Assembly (NCBI RefSeq): GCF_004005565.1
Contig: NZ_SADD01000013.1
Coordinates: forward strand, 110,458 to 174,457
Length of the DNA stretch: 64,000 bases
Direction of reading: 5' to 3'
Source: Lujinxingia sediminis
GTDB lineage: Bacteria; Myxococcota_A; Bradymonadia; Bradymonadales; Bradymonadaceae
The translations under genes were made by a program, and so were the position numbers. Below the pieces are notes generated by a model. That model saw only the letters and a program-made list of their open reading frames with translations, did not search any database and had not been told where the DNA came from. Below are positions 46,501 through 53,634 of the stretch, one piece after another; position 1 is the first letter of the stretch, and each line of letters opens with the position of its first letter.

Positions 46501-47500
46501 CGTCGGAGAAGAGGGCGTCGTCGTCGAGCCTGGGGGCTTCAAAAAGGTCGTCGCCCTGGTCGAAGGGATCGGGGGCGTTTGCGCTGACGGGGGCGGCGAA
46601 GGGATCGTGGTTGGCCGGAGCGGCGAAGGGGTCTTCGTCTCGGGCAGCCGGAGCGGCGAAGAGGTCGTCGCTATCTTCGTCCATGCCCGGAACGGGGCCG
46701 AAGAGATCATCGCTGGGCTCGGCACCCATCGGGGCAGCGAAGAGGTCGTCGCTGTCGTCCTGATAGGTGTCCGGACTCACGGGAGCGGCGAAGAGGTCGT
46801 CGCTGGCCCTGGGTTTGGAGTTGTTCGGAGCGGCGAAGAGATCGTCGTCATCGTCGGCGTCCGCACCCATCGGAGCGGCGAAGAGATCGTCATCATCGTC
46901 GGCGTCCGCACCCATCGGAGCGGCGAAGAGGTCATCGTCGTCGGTGATCGGAGCGGCGAAGAGATCGTCGTCGGTGATCGGAGCGGCGAAGAGGTCGTCG
47001 TCGGCCGGTGTCGGAAGGTTTGCGTGGGCGGAGGTGGGCAGGTTGCTGCCCGCGGGGCTCGGAAGGTTGGCTCCGGCCGGTGCGGGGAGGTTCGAGCCAG
47101 CGGGCCTCGGCAGGTTGGCGGCCGCCACGCGGGGCAGGTCGCTGAGTTTGGGCCGGGGGAGATCGGCGGCGTCGCTCTTGGGTTTGGGAAGGTCGCCGAG
47201 TTTGGGGCGGGGTAGATCGCTGAGTTTGGGCCTAGGAAGATCAGGCACGCTGCGAGGGGTGGGGAGCGCGGGTCCGCCGGCAGAGGTCGGAAGATCTTGG
47301 ACGCCGAGGCCAGCACGGGTGGTGTTGCCGGCGTCATCGGCGAAGGCGGCGACCTCCGAGATCGGCGTCCAACTCTCTTTGTCGGTCGAAACCTGCGCAT
47401 CGGTGCCGAGCTTGTTGCCCTTGAGCATCAGCCGGATGGCGTTCTGGTCAAAGGGGCCGAAGACCTTACCGGTGGGGCGTTTGACGTAGTAGCGTTCCAT
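43598..47500 (-). CDS. GYF_2-domain membrane scaffold with DLFAAP and TPR repeats
   Basis: A 1300-aa protein. Residues 1-45 are a GYF_2 domain (YYVKRPTGKVFGPFDQ...W). They are followed by DLPRPKL-type repeats (about 75-130), eight exact DLFAAP copies plus DPFAAP and DLFEAP variants in an acidic linker (about 165-345), a single TM helix (about 450-472: AIGVPVLAVLVLGAAGFGIY) and about 20 TPRs (about 490-1290). The N-terminal part is cytoplasmic and the TPRs extracytoplasmic if the TM runs in the usual orientation. The GYF-plus-TPR build recalls large scaffold proteins of myxobacterial envelope machines. MERYYV at 47500 is used; an in-frame Met lies at 47539. Confidence 0.85.
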   Translation of the reverse strand: MERYYVKRPTGKVFGPFDQNAIRLMLKGNKLGTDAQVSTDKESWTPISEVAAFADDAGNTTRAGLGVQDLPTSAGGPALPTPRSVPDLPRPKLSDLPRPKLGDLPKPKSDAADLPRPKLSDLPRVAAANLPRPAGSNLPAPAGANLPSPAGSNLPTSAHANLPTPADDDLFAAPITDDDLFAAPITDDDDLFAAPMGADADDDDDLFAAPMGADADDDDDLFAAPNNSKPRASDDLFAAPVSPDTYQDDSDDLFAAPMGAEPSDDLFGPVPGMDEDSDDLFAAPAARDEDPFAAPANHDPFAAPVSANAPDPFDQGDDLFEAPRLDDDALFSDAPADEDDFLGGDQGFSFLDEEPEGDDWDSQLVGNDSFDAEDLGVNEADWGDDMMGGPAPAASAPPPRQPAAPSSRPQPQAAAGHDPFRPASTGIKDDRPASAGAPAGANVAKTVDADKKRGAMAAIGVPVLAVLVLGAAGFGIYTSFFAQEDVVQQAPAPVAPTITSLNPELVLQDNYAAYQELFADAQKGELAPPSSALLLLGRSLYLTRYEDDAVAAAAETLAESLAAESADPMVAAALAANEARLAQADAAAALAEPAFSNPESAYWAHLSAGVAYALASLDGQYEAAPTDASAEEGEASPARDDAAPAAVEAGDAIVAEAQEEGAETSDTTANTSLFEHAERHLNEASKANEAAATPHYWHARVLAAKDDNAAALEALERASNADPNHVATRLLAGKLYYEGGDLNDATEHLDKIISELSASASPAERGESYHVMGMVHMARQQSEESIAMFTEALNIDSSRVDSLRALAEQYERAEMYQEALNFFTTNKNLGQQDPEVMLGIVRSHMGLEQYNEAILKLEDGEKEFPEDARFPFYLGRLNMQRGTFYEARRAFERAVEIDPSLLTAHAALAQLAWRIDNDVARGEGHVRAITERPEGIDAAIASQVADYYRLSERRALARQWNEEALRLDPNFWNARLNLSRLLLEDAQSERALELLERARAEGIEDIRLSAYLADAYRQAGQFDRAIDEINKVIESEPSNEEYIFIRGRIYFDRGNYETAREDFNKAYELNPRYHEAYFYVGRTALAEKDFNTAKRIFGHVLDYQPNNGEFHYFMGRTFEDEESEAQALTQYQRATTVDPTYGVKNPEIYVRRGLLLARTGATRAGKVDIMRALELKPDMVEAQFALGEANFREQNYPGAIEHYSAALEKAPERPLAQYQYGMALIYEGKREQGARHLQQAIRFGYNNPEIYRRLGYLYRELNQRAQAIESFKTYLRETASLTVPDATRREMLQQIEELGG

Positions 47501-47733
47501 CGCGTGTCGGGGATGCGGCCTCGCGGGGGAGGCGTCCATGTGGGATCGCCGGCTGGATGGGCGCACAGCTCGGGGCGTCTGAGGAGAGTAGTAGCGGCGG
47601 CAGGCCGATAAAGGCCCGCGGCGCGAAGTCGCTGCGCAGACTATGTTGGCGACCGGAGAGTCTGGCCTCAATGTATCGCGCGACCCCGGTCGTGGCAAGC
47701 AAAGGTGCGCGGTGCGAAAGAGGCCGGTCGGCC

Positions 47734-49986
47734 TTATTCGTCGCGGTCAAACGGGCTCTTGTGGAGGGTCAGACCGGTTTCTTCGAGGATCTCATCGAGG
47801 AGATCGCGGGCGTCAGCAGCGATGACGAAATGCAGGTGCCCCAGGCGGCGCTCGATGAGGTCGGGGGCTTCTTCAAGGCCTGCGAAGCGGTCCGCACTGA
47901 GGCGATCCTCGAAACTCAAGACGATGAGTTCTTCGGCAAGGTGAGCTCTGGCGGGGCGGTCGAGCTCGGCTTGCAGGCGCATCGCCTGGCCGGTGGGCAG
48001 TCCGCCGGGGCAGCGCGCGTCGAGGAAGGCGACGATCTGAGCTAAAGGGTCTTGGGAGAAGCGCGCGCGGATCTTTTCCATGTTGAGTGCGAAGAAGCGT
48101 GAGCGCGGCGATGATTCGTCTTCTACGACGTCGGTCAGGTATCCGAGCTCGACCTGGGTGACGACGTCGAGCTCATACGGGTCGGCCATGACCACCAGAG
48201 GGTCGACAAAGTAGAGGGTGCGGGCCGGTGCGCCTGTCGAACTCAGTGTGAGCGAGGGGTGAGCCTCGGCGGCGCGGCGGATGGCGTCGTGCTCGGCGGT
48301 GGTGACAAAGGCGTCCCGTGCGCCGAGACGAATGGCGCGGTGGGAGCTCTCTCGAAGATCATGTTCGAGCTGCCCGATGATCATATCGAAGCGTTCGGGA
48401 TCGGGGTGGCGAAGGAGCACGCCCTGGCGATGGATCGTCAGGCGCTGGTGGACGCGCTCCCAGTCGTTGAGTTGGAAGGCGACCGCCTCAGGCACCGGCG
48501 TGTGTCCGAAGGTGTTGAGCAACTCGACGAGTGCTTTTGCACTCGCGCCCAGCGAATATCCGCGCTGCACGGACTCTGCTGCGAGCTGGAAGGTGGCGAC
48601 GCGATCGGAGAGTTTGCGGCGTTCTCCGACGCGGTAGAGTTCGTGCAGAACCGAGACCGGGGCGTTGTCGAGAAAGACCATCACCTCGAAGTTAGGCTGC
48701 ACAATCAGGCAGCCGCCTTGCGGGTTGGGGAGCTCCGAGCCTTCCAGTCCGAGCGCGCGGGCACCGCGTGGCGAGAGGCGGGCCACCCGCTGGTTGTCGT
48801 CGGTGCGTCCAAATTGCAAGAGGCCCGACCAGCTCAAGGTGCGCTCGAGCATCGCGTCGATAAACTGCGTGGGTTCGCACTGGCCGGCCATCTTCGAGAG
48901 GGTGCGATCGAGGTACTGGCGGTCGATCTGGGTGCAGAGTTCGGTGATCGCAGCCACCGAGGCCCACTCGCGAACCGAGGCGCGGCGCAGCACGGAGAGG
49001 ACAAAGCCGCGCGCGCCGATCAGGGGTTCTCCGGTGGACTCTCGCTGGGAGAAATGCTGATCGTCGGCGCCACGCAAGGTCATCTCGGCCAGGCGCACGC
49101 TCTCCACTTCGTTCCAGTAGCGCAGGCGCTGAAGCGCCTCGCCCAGGCGGCGATCGCGCTCGGGGCCGGGCGCATGAAAATACTCCGCGAGGGCAGCGTC
49201 GCCGGTGCGGTAACGATCGCCGTCGGGCCCCAGAATGCCGAGCTCACGCCCCAGGGCAGCCAAAAAGGTCAGGTAGTCGAGCTGGTGAGGATCGTGAAGG
49301 TCGAGATCGCCTGCGACCTCGCCGAGTTGGCCGGGCATGCTGATGCCGCGGGCGGCGCGCGCCAGAGATCGACGGTTGGGCGTGCCGTCTTTATTAAGTT
49401 TGAGCGGGTCGCGGCGGATCAGCGAGGCGAGGTGCAGGAGGTTGAGCTCCAGATCGTCGACGGAGCTGATCGTGGGCTCGATGGTCACATCGTTGAAGGT
49501 GGGGACGTCGATGTTGAGCGCGTCCGGCGCGGCTTCGAGGTTGGCCAGGGTGGCCGGGGTCAGCGCCAGGTCGTGTTGCAAAAAGGATCCGCGCTCGAGC
49601 AGCACCTCGATGTCGCAGTCGTGGTCGGCGGCGGCCGGAATAGGGATAAGCAGGCCGGCGGCGATAAGCGAGGCCAGGGTGGGCTCGGATTCCCCAAACC
49701 CCCTCAGGAGCAGGTCGCGGCGGAGGTTTTCGCCGCGGCCGCGGCCGCCGCGCTCCTGGAGCAGCAAGAAGACTGCGCGTTCAAGCTCGGTGAGCGAAGC
49801 GGGATCGAGAGGTCGTTGGTCGGCGTCGTCGATCGCAGCGATCAGCGTCTCGACGCGGGGTTCGCAACGCCAGGCGCGGGCCAGAAAACGCACGCTGGCA
49901 TCGGCGTAGCCTCGCTCCAGCAGGCTCCGAAACTCATCGGCGGCCAGCGGGCCGGAGGTTGATGGCCGGTCAGGTCGCATGCTCAC
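47734..49986 (-). CDS. Helicase-associated (XPB/Ssl2 N-terminal-type) domain protein
   Basis: A 750-aa protein without Walker motifs. Around residues 420-620 it matches the 'helicase-associated' XPB/Ssl2-type domain (PF13625), with LIVQPNFEVMVFLDNAPVS and 'FGHTPVPEAVAFQLNDWER'. The N-terminal half is helical and unassigned. In Actinobacteria the same family is encoded next to the XPB helicase Ercc3; no helicase gene lies here. A DNA repair or transcription-coupled role is inferred. GTG 49986 overlaps the previous stop by 4 bases (GTGA) behind GGAGG; ATG 49980 is an alternative. Confidence 0.75.
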   Translation of the reverse strand: MSMRPDRPSTSGPLAADEFRSLLERGYADASVRFLARAWRCEPRVETLIAAIDDADQRPLDPASLTELERAVFLLLQERGGRGRGENLRRDLLLRGFGESEPTLASLIAAGLLIPIPAAADHDCDIEVLLERGSFLQHDLALTPATLANLEAAPDALNIDVPTFNDVTIEPTISSVDDLELNLLHLASLIRRDPLKLNKDGTPNRRSLARAARGISMPGQLGEVAGDLDLHDPHQLDYLTFLAALGRELGILGPDGDRYRTGDAALAEYFHAPGPERDRRLGEALQRLRYWNEVESVRLAEMTLRGADDQHFSQRESTGEPLIGARGFVLSVLRRASVREWASVAAITELCTQIDRQYLDRTLSKMAGQCEPTQFIDAMLERTLSWSGLLQFGRTDDNQRVARLSPRGARALGLEGSELPNPQGGCLIVQPNFEVMVFLDNAPVSVLHELYRVGERRKLSDRVATFQLAAESVQRGYSLGASAKALVELLNTFGHTPVPEAVAFQLNDWERVHQRLTIHRQGVLLRHPDPERFDMIIGQLEHDLRESSHRAIRLGARDAFVTTAEHDAIRRAAEAHPSLTLSSTGAPARTLYFVDPLVVMADPYELDVVTQVELGYLTDVVEDESSPRSRFFALNMEKIRARFSQDPLAQIVAFLDARCPGGLPTGQAMRLQAELDRPARAHLAEELIVLSFEDRLSADRFAGLEEAPDLIERRLGHLHFVIAADARDLLDEILEETGLTLHKSPFDRDE

Positions 49987-50294
49987 AGAGCCTCCTGCGT
50001 GTCGGGGATAAGCTGCGGGCCGAGCACGCGGGGGAAGGTCCCCTGGGCGTGGAGGGTCTCAAGCACACCTTCGATCTCATCGGCGGGCACAAGCAGCGCC
50101 AGATCGCCGATGCGGCGAATATGCAGATCCAGGGGCTCAATCGCCCGCAGAGTCTCCTCGAGGATCGCTGCATCCTCGCAGAGCATGAGCGCGAGACCAT
50201 GATTCACAACAAGCAGGTCTTGAGCCAACTTCGCATACCTCAGGCTGGGGTCGGGGGCGGAGCGCTCGCGACGGTGCGGGGCTCCGTGGACCAT
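49983..50294 (-). CDS. Small protein coupled to the XPB-associated gene
   Basis: A 103-aa protein with two alpha/beta segments (LVVNHGLALMLCED, IGDLALLVPADEIEGVLETL), predicted soluble. It overlaps the XPB-associated gene by 4 bases, so the two are made together and may form a complex. The start at 50294 has GGACGA upstream. I do not recognise the family. Confidence 0.6.
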   Translation of the reverse strand: MVHGAPHRRERSAPDPSLRYAKLAQDLLVVNHGLALMLCEDAAILEETLRAIEPLDLHIRRIGDLALLVPADEIEGVLETLHAQGTFPRVLGPQLIPDTQEAL

Positions 50295-50439
50295 TCGTCC
50301 AAGAATAGGAGCAGGGCCGAAGGCGTGTCAACGTGGCTGGGCGGGCTACGTTGACACTCTTTTGTGGCGAGGGATAAGTTGGCCCTGACCGCAAAGTAAG
50401 CCCCAGAGTGCCCGAATTGACGCGGGCTTGAGGACCTTG

Positions 50440-51348
50440 ATGGACGCAGATATTCGATTTTTTGAAGTGGGCCCGCGCGACGGGCTGCAGAATGAGTCGC
50501 GGGTGCTCTCGTGTGATGAGCGCGTGGCCATGATCGAGGGACTGGTCAAAGCCGGGGTGCGCGATGTGGAGATCGGCAGCTTTGTGCATCCGCGCTGGGT
50601 GCCGCAGATGGCGCAGACCGATGAGGTTGCCCGACAGATCCGGCGAGAGGAGGGGGTGCGTTACTGGGCGCTGGTTCCCAACCTGAAGGGGCTGGAGCGG
50701 GCGGCGGCGGCTGATGTCCGCCACGTGGCGGTGTTCATGTCGGCGACGGAGGCGCATAACCAGTCGAACCTCAACCGCTCGCTCGACGAGAGCCTGGCCG
50801 CGCTTAAACGCACCACCGAGGCAGCTGTGGCGCAGGGGATGGTCGTGCGGGCGTATATTTCGACGGTTTTTGGTTGCCCTTTTGAAGGGGATGTCGACTT
50901 TGAGCGGGTGCTCGAGATTGGCGAGGAACTTCTGGCCAATGGTGCCGAGCATCTCTCGCTGGGCGATACGATCGGTGCGGGCACCCCGCTGCAGGTTGCA
51001 GACGGGTGTGGGCAGGCAGTGGAGCGATTTGGTGTGGACCGGGTCGCGTTGCACCTGCATGACACCCAGGGGCTGGCGGTTGCCAGCGCGCTGCTTGCGT
51101 ATCAGGCCGGTGTGCGACTTTTTGACGGCGCGGTGGGCGGCATGGGCGGCTGCCCTTACGCCCCGGGTGCGGCGGGAAATCTGGCCAGTGAGGATCTGGT
51201 CAACTTGATGCTCTCGATGGGCGCGCGGGTTGAGACCTCCCTGGACGGACTGTGTGAGGTCACCGACTGGCTCTCAGAGCAGGTCGGCCTGACCACCCGC
51301 TCGCGCTATTACCCTTATTGGCGGTCTCAACAGGAGCAGGACACGTGA
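50440..51348 (+). CDS. mvaB: Hydroxymethylglutaryl-CoA lyase
   Basis: A 302-aa TIM-barrel enzyme of the HMGL-like family. VGPRDGLQNE supplies the conserved Arg and Asp, the metal-site His pair is in LHLHDTQGLA, and the catalytic Cys is in GGMGGCPYAPGAAGN, the HMG-CoA-lyase-specific signature. It cleaves 3-hydroxy-3-methylglutaryl-CoA to acetoacetate and acetyl-CoA, usually the last step of leucine degradation. ATG 50440 has GAGGA 5 bases upstream. The stop overlaps the prenyl synthase start by 4 bases (GTGA). Confidence 0.93.
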   Translation: MDADIRFFEVGPRDGLQNESRVLSCDERVAMIEGLVKAGVRDVEIGSFVHPRWVPQMAQTDEVARQIRREEGVRYWALVPNLKGLERAAAADVRHVAVFMSATEAHNQSNLNRSLDESLAALKRTTEAAVAQGMVVRAYISTVFGCPFEGDVDFERVLEIGEELLANGAEHLSLGDTIGAGTPLQVADGCGQAVERFGVDRVALHLHDTQGLAVASALLAYQAGVRLFDGAVGGMGGCPYAPGAAGNLASEDLVNLMLSMGARVETSLDGLCEVTDWLSEQVGLTTRSRYYPYWRSQQEQDT

Positions 51349-52376
51349 CGACGACGGAGCAGGCATTTCGAGAGCTGACGAAGGCTCATATGGGGCAGGT
51401 GTTGAGCTGCATCGCCGGCGCGGTCGAGATGGCCGGGTTGACCGGGTCAACATTGGGGCAGATGCTCGATTACCACATGCAGACCGGTGGCAAACGGTTG
51501 CGCGCGATGCTACCGCTGGCGGTGGCCGGGGCGCTGGGCAGGGAGCCCAACGCGCTGGTGGGGTTTGGGGCTGCGTGTGAATTGATCCACAACGCCACGT
51601 TGGTGCATGACGACCTTCAGGATGGTGATGAGGTGCGTCGTGGCCAGCCCACGGTTTGGAAGAAGTTCGGTCAGGCGCAGGCGATTAACCTGGGCGATGC
51701 GATGCTCTATCTGGCACCGATTTGTCTGGAGTCGGTCAAGGCATCGCCGGGCGTCCGTCAGCGCGTGCAGGCCCGGGTGTTTCGGGATGTGCTCAAAGTG
51801 ATCGACGGGCAGGAGCGCGAGTTTGCGCTCCAGCAGCGTTCCACCGAGCACATCGATCAGGAGGCCTACCGCCTTATGGTGCGGGGCAAGACCAGCGGTC
51901 TTTTCGCGCTTCCGATGGCCGGTGCCGCCGAGCTCTGCGAGGCACCGGCTGAGGTGGTTGAGGCGTTGGAGGAAGCCGCGGGGCATCTGGGTGTGCTTTT
52001 TCAGATCCAGGATGACATCCTGGACCTCTACGGAGAGAAGGGGCGCGCTCAGGAGGGCAGCGATCTTCGTGAAGGGAAGATCTCGGCGCTGGTCGTGGCG
52101 TTCTGGCAGCGCGCAAATGACGCGGATCGTCGTCGTTTGATGCAGCTTTTGCGCGCCGACCGACATGCCAGCAGCGATGAAGATGTGCGCTGGGCGATTG
52201 AGGCGTTCCGGGAGCAGGGGGCACTCTCCGCGTGCCTGGCCGAGATCGATCAGCTTCGGGGACAAGCGCTTGCCAGTCCGGCTTTTTCGGCGTATCCCGA
52301 TCTTCGTCGACTTCTGGAAGGTATGGCACAGATCTTCCTTGCTCCGATCGGCGACATCATGGAGTCCGTTGGCTGA
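51345..52376 (+). CDS. Trans-isoprenyl diphosphate synthase
   Basis: A 343-aa enzyme with GGKRLRAML, the first Asp-rich motif DDLQD (LVHDDLQDGDEVRRG) and the second DDILD (FQIQDDILDLYGE). These bind Mg and the allylic and homoallylic diphosphates. The five-residue spacing before the first motif (AAC.LIHNATLVHDD) fits a short- to medium-chain synthase (farnesyl/geranylgeranyl class); chain length cannot be read reliably. GTG 51345 overlaps mvaB, so the two are coupled. Confidence 0.92.
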   Translation: MTTTEQAFRELTKAHMGQVLSCIAGAVEMAGLTGSTLGQMLDYHMQTGGKRLRAMLPLAVAGALGREPNALVGFGAACELIHNATLVHDDLQDGDEVRRGQPTVWKKFGQAQAINLGDAMLYLAPICLESVKASPGVRQRVQARVFRDVLKVIDGQEREFALQQRSTEHIDQEAYRLMVRGKTSGLFALPMAGAAELCEAPAEVVEALEEAAGHLGVLFQIQDDILDLYGEKGRAQEGSDLREGKISALVVAFWQRANDADRRRLMQLLRADRHASSDEDVRWAIEAFREQGALSACLAEIDQLRGQALASPAFSAYPDLRRLLEGMAQIFLAPIGDIMESVG

Positions 52377-52454
52377 TCGTGACGGTCAGTCCGGGGACTC
52401 CATCTCCCACCTGCGCTCTCTGCGCGAGTTACCCCCCAGCGACGGACTGGCCCC

Positions 52455-53345
52455 ATGAGCGACGAGAAAACCCGCAGCGGCTGCCCCTTTACTCAGGGGG
52501 ACCTGGGCGGAGAAGATCTGGCCCCGGCCGGGGAACGACTGACGTATAATTCTTATCTTAAGGTGCCGCAGCTTCTGGAGCTGCAGAACTTTGAATCAAG
52601 CCCGCCGGCGCATGATGAGCTGCTCTTTATCATCATCCACCAGGCCTACGAGCTGTGGTTTAAGCTCATTCTTTTTGAGCTCGATCAGGTCGCCGAGGAG
52701 ATGGAGAAGGGCGCTGTCCATGAGGCCTGGCGGCTGCTGCAGCGGGTTCTGAAGATCGAGACGTTGCTCGTGCAGCAGATCCATGTGCTGGAGACGATGA
52801 CGCCGAGCGATTTTCTGAAATTTCGTCAGGCGCTAAATCCGGCCAGCGGGTTTCAGTCGATTCAGTTTCGGGAAGTTGAGTTTTTGACCGGGATCCGGGA
52901 CACCTCGGTGATGCAACATATTGATCAGACCGATCACGATCATCGTCGGTTGACCGCGCGACTGTCCGAACCCTCGCTGCGCACGCGTTTCTACAAGCTG
53001 CTGCAACGGGAAGGTTTTGACGTGGTGGTGCCCGAGGAGGGCGAGGTGTTGGAAGGGGCTCGCCGCGAGCAGACGATGGCGGCGCTGGAGCCGCTCTACC
53101 GAGAGCCTAAGGAACGGTTTCATCTGTATACCCTGGCCGAGTCACTGGTGGAGCATGACCAGAATATATTGCTCTGGCGCTTTCATCACGTGCGGGTTGT
53201 GGAGCGGCTGATCGGGACGAAGCCGGGTACCGGAGGTTCAAGCGGGGTGGAGTATTTGAGCTCGACGCTGAAGAAGCGCGCCTATCCCATCTTGTGGGAA
53301 GTACGGGGACGTCTTTATGACGATGGCGTCTACGGTATGGGCTGA
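52455..53345 (+). CDS. kynA: Tryptophan 2,3-dioxygenase
   Basis: A 296-aa haem enzyme. The N-terminal family sequence is LTYNSYLKVPQLLELQ; the substrate-site His is in FIIIHQAYELWFK; the axial haem His and the substrate-carboxylate loop lie in 'LLWRFHHVRVVERLIGTKPGTGGSSG'. It opens the indole ring of L-Trp to N-formylkynurenine, the first step of the kynurenine pathway. kynB, kynU and other pathway genes are absent from the window. It follows the prenyl synthase by 78 bases on the same strand. Confidence 0.95.
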   Translation: MSDEKTRSGCPFTQGDLGGEDLAPAGERLTYNSYLKVPQLLELQNFESSPPAHDELLFIIIHQAYELWFKLILFELDQVAEEMEKGAVHEAWRLLQRVLKIETLLVQQIHVLETMTPSDFLKFRQALNPASGFQSIQFREVEFLTGIRDTSVMQHIDQTDHDHRRLTARLSEPSLRTRFYKLLQREGFDVVVPEEGEVLEGARREQTMAALEPLYREPKERFHLYTLAESLVEHDQNILLWRFHHVRVVERLIGTKPGTGGSSGVEYLSSTLKKRAYPILWEVRGRLYDDGVYGMG

Positions 53346-53365
53346 AACCCTGACCGGTGAAACCC

Positions 53366-53611
53366 TGACCGAGGGTCGATTTTTGCGGGTGTGAAATCTG
53401 ACCGAGGGTCGATTTTTGCGGGTGTGAAATCTGACCGAGGGTCGATTTTTGCGGGTATGAAAATCTGACCGAGGGTCGATTTTTGCGGGTGTGAAATCTG
53501 ACCGAGGGTCGATTTTTGCGGGTGTGAAATCTGACCGAGGGTCGATTTTTGCGGGTGTGAAAATCTGACCGAGGGTCGATTTTTGCGGGTATGAAATCTG
53601 ACCGAGGGTCG
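53366..53611. repeat. Array 2: 8 tandem TGACC-GAG-GGTCG dyads, 33-34 bp period
   Basis: Eight identical TGACCGAGGGTCG copies start at 53366, 53399, 53432, 53466, 53499, 53532, 53566 and 53599. They are spaced 33 or 34 bp with an ATTTTTGCGGG(T/A)GTGAAATC-like linker. The first full copy is preceded by a broken TGACCGGTGAAACC at 53351. The dyad arms match array 1, but the central triplet is GAG and both linker and period differ. It lies between convergent kynA and the kinase-AAA-TPR gene, with no hairpin terminator present. Frames through it encode only repeats. Confidence 0.95.
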
Positions 53612-53634
53612 TTGTGGTGAGGGGAGGGACGGGA

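Noticed and set aside
46767..47489. Plus-strand frame rich in GAAKRSSS repeats
   Set aside because: It is the antisense of the DLFAAP repeat region.
52320..52345. TGGCAC...TTGCT as a sigma-54 promoter
   Set aside because: The GG-to-GC spacing is 14, not 10, and it lies inside a gene.
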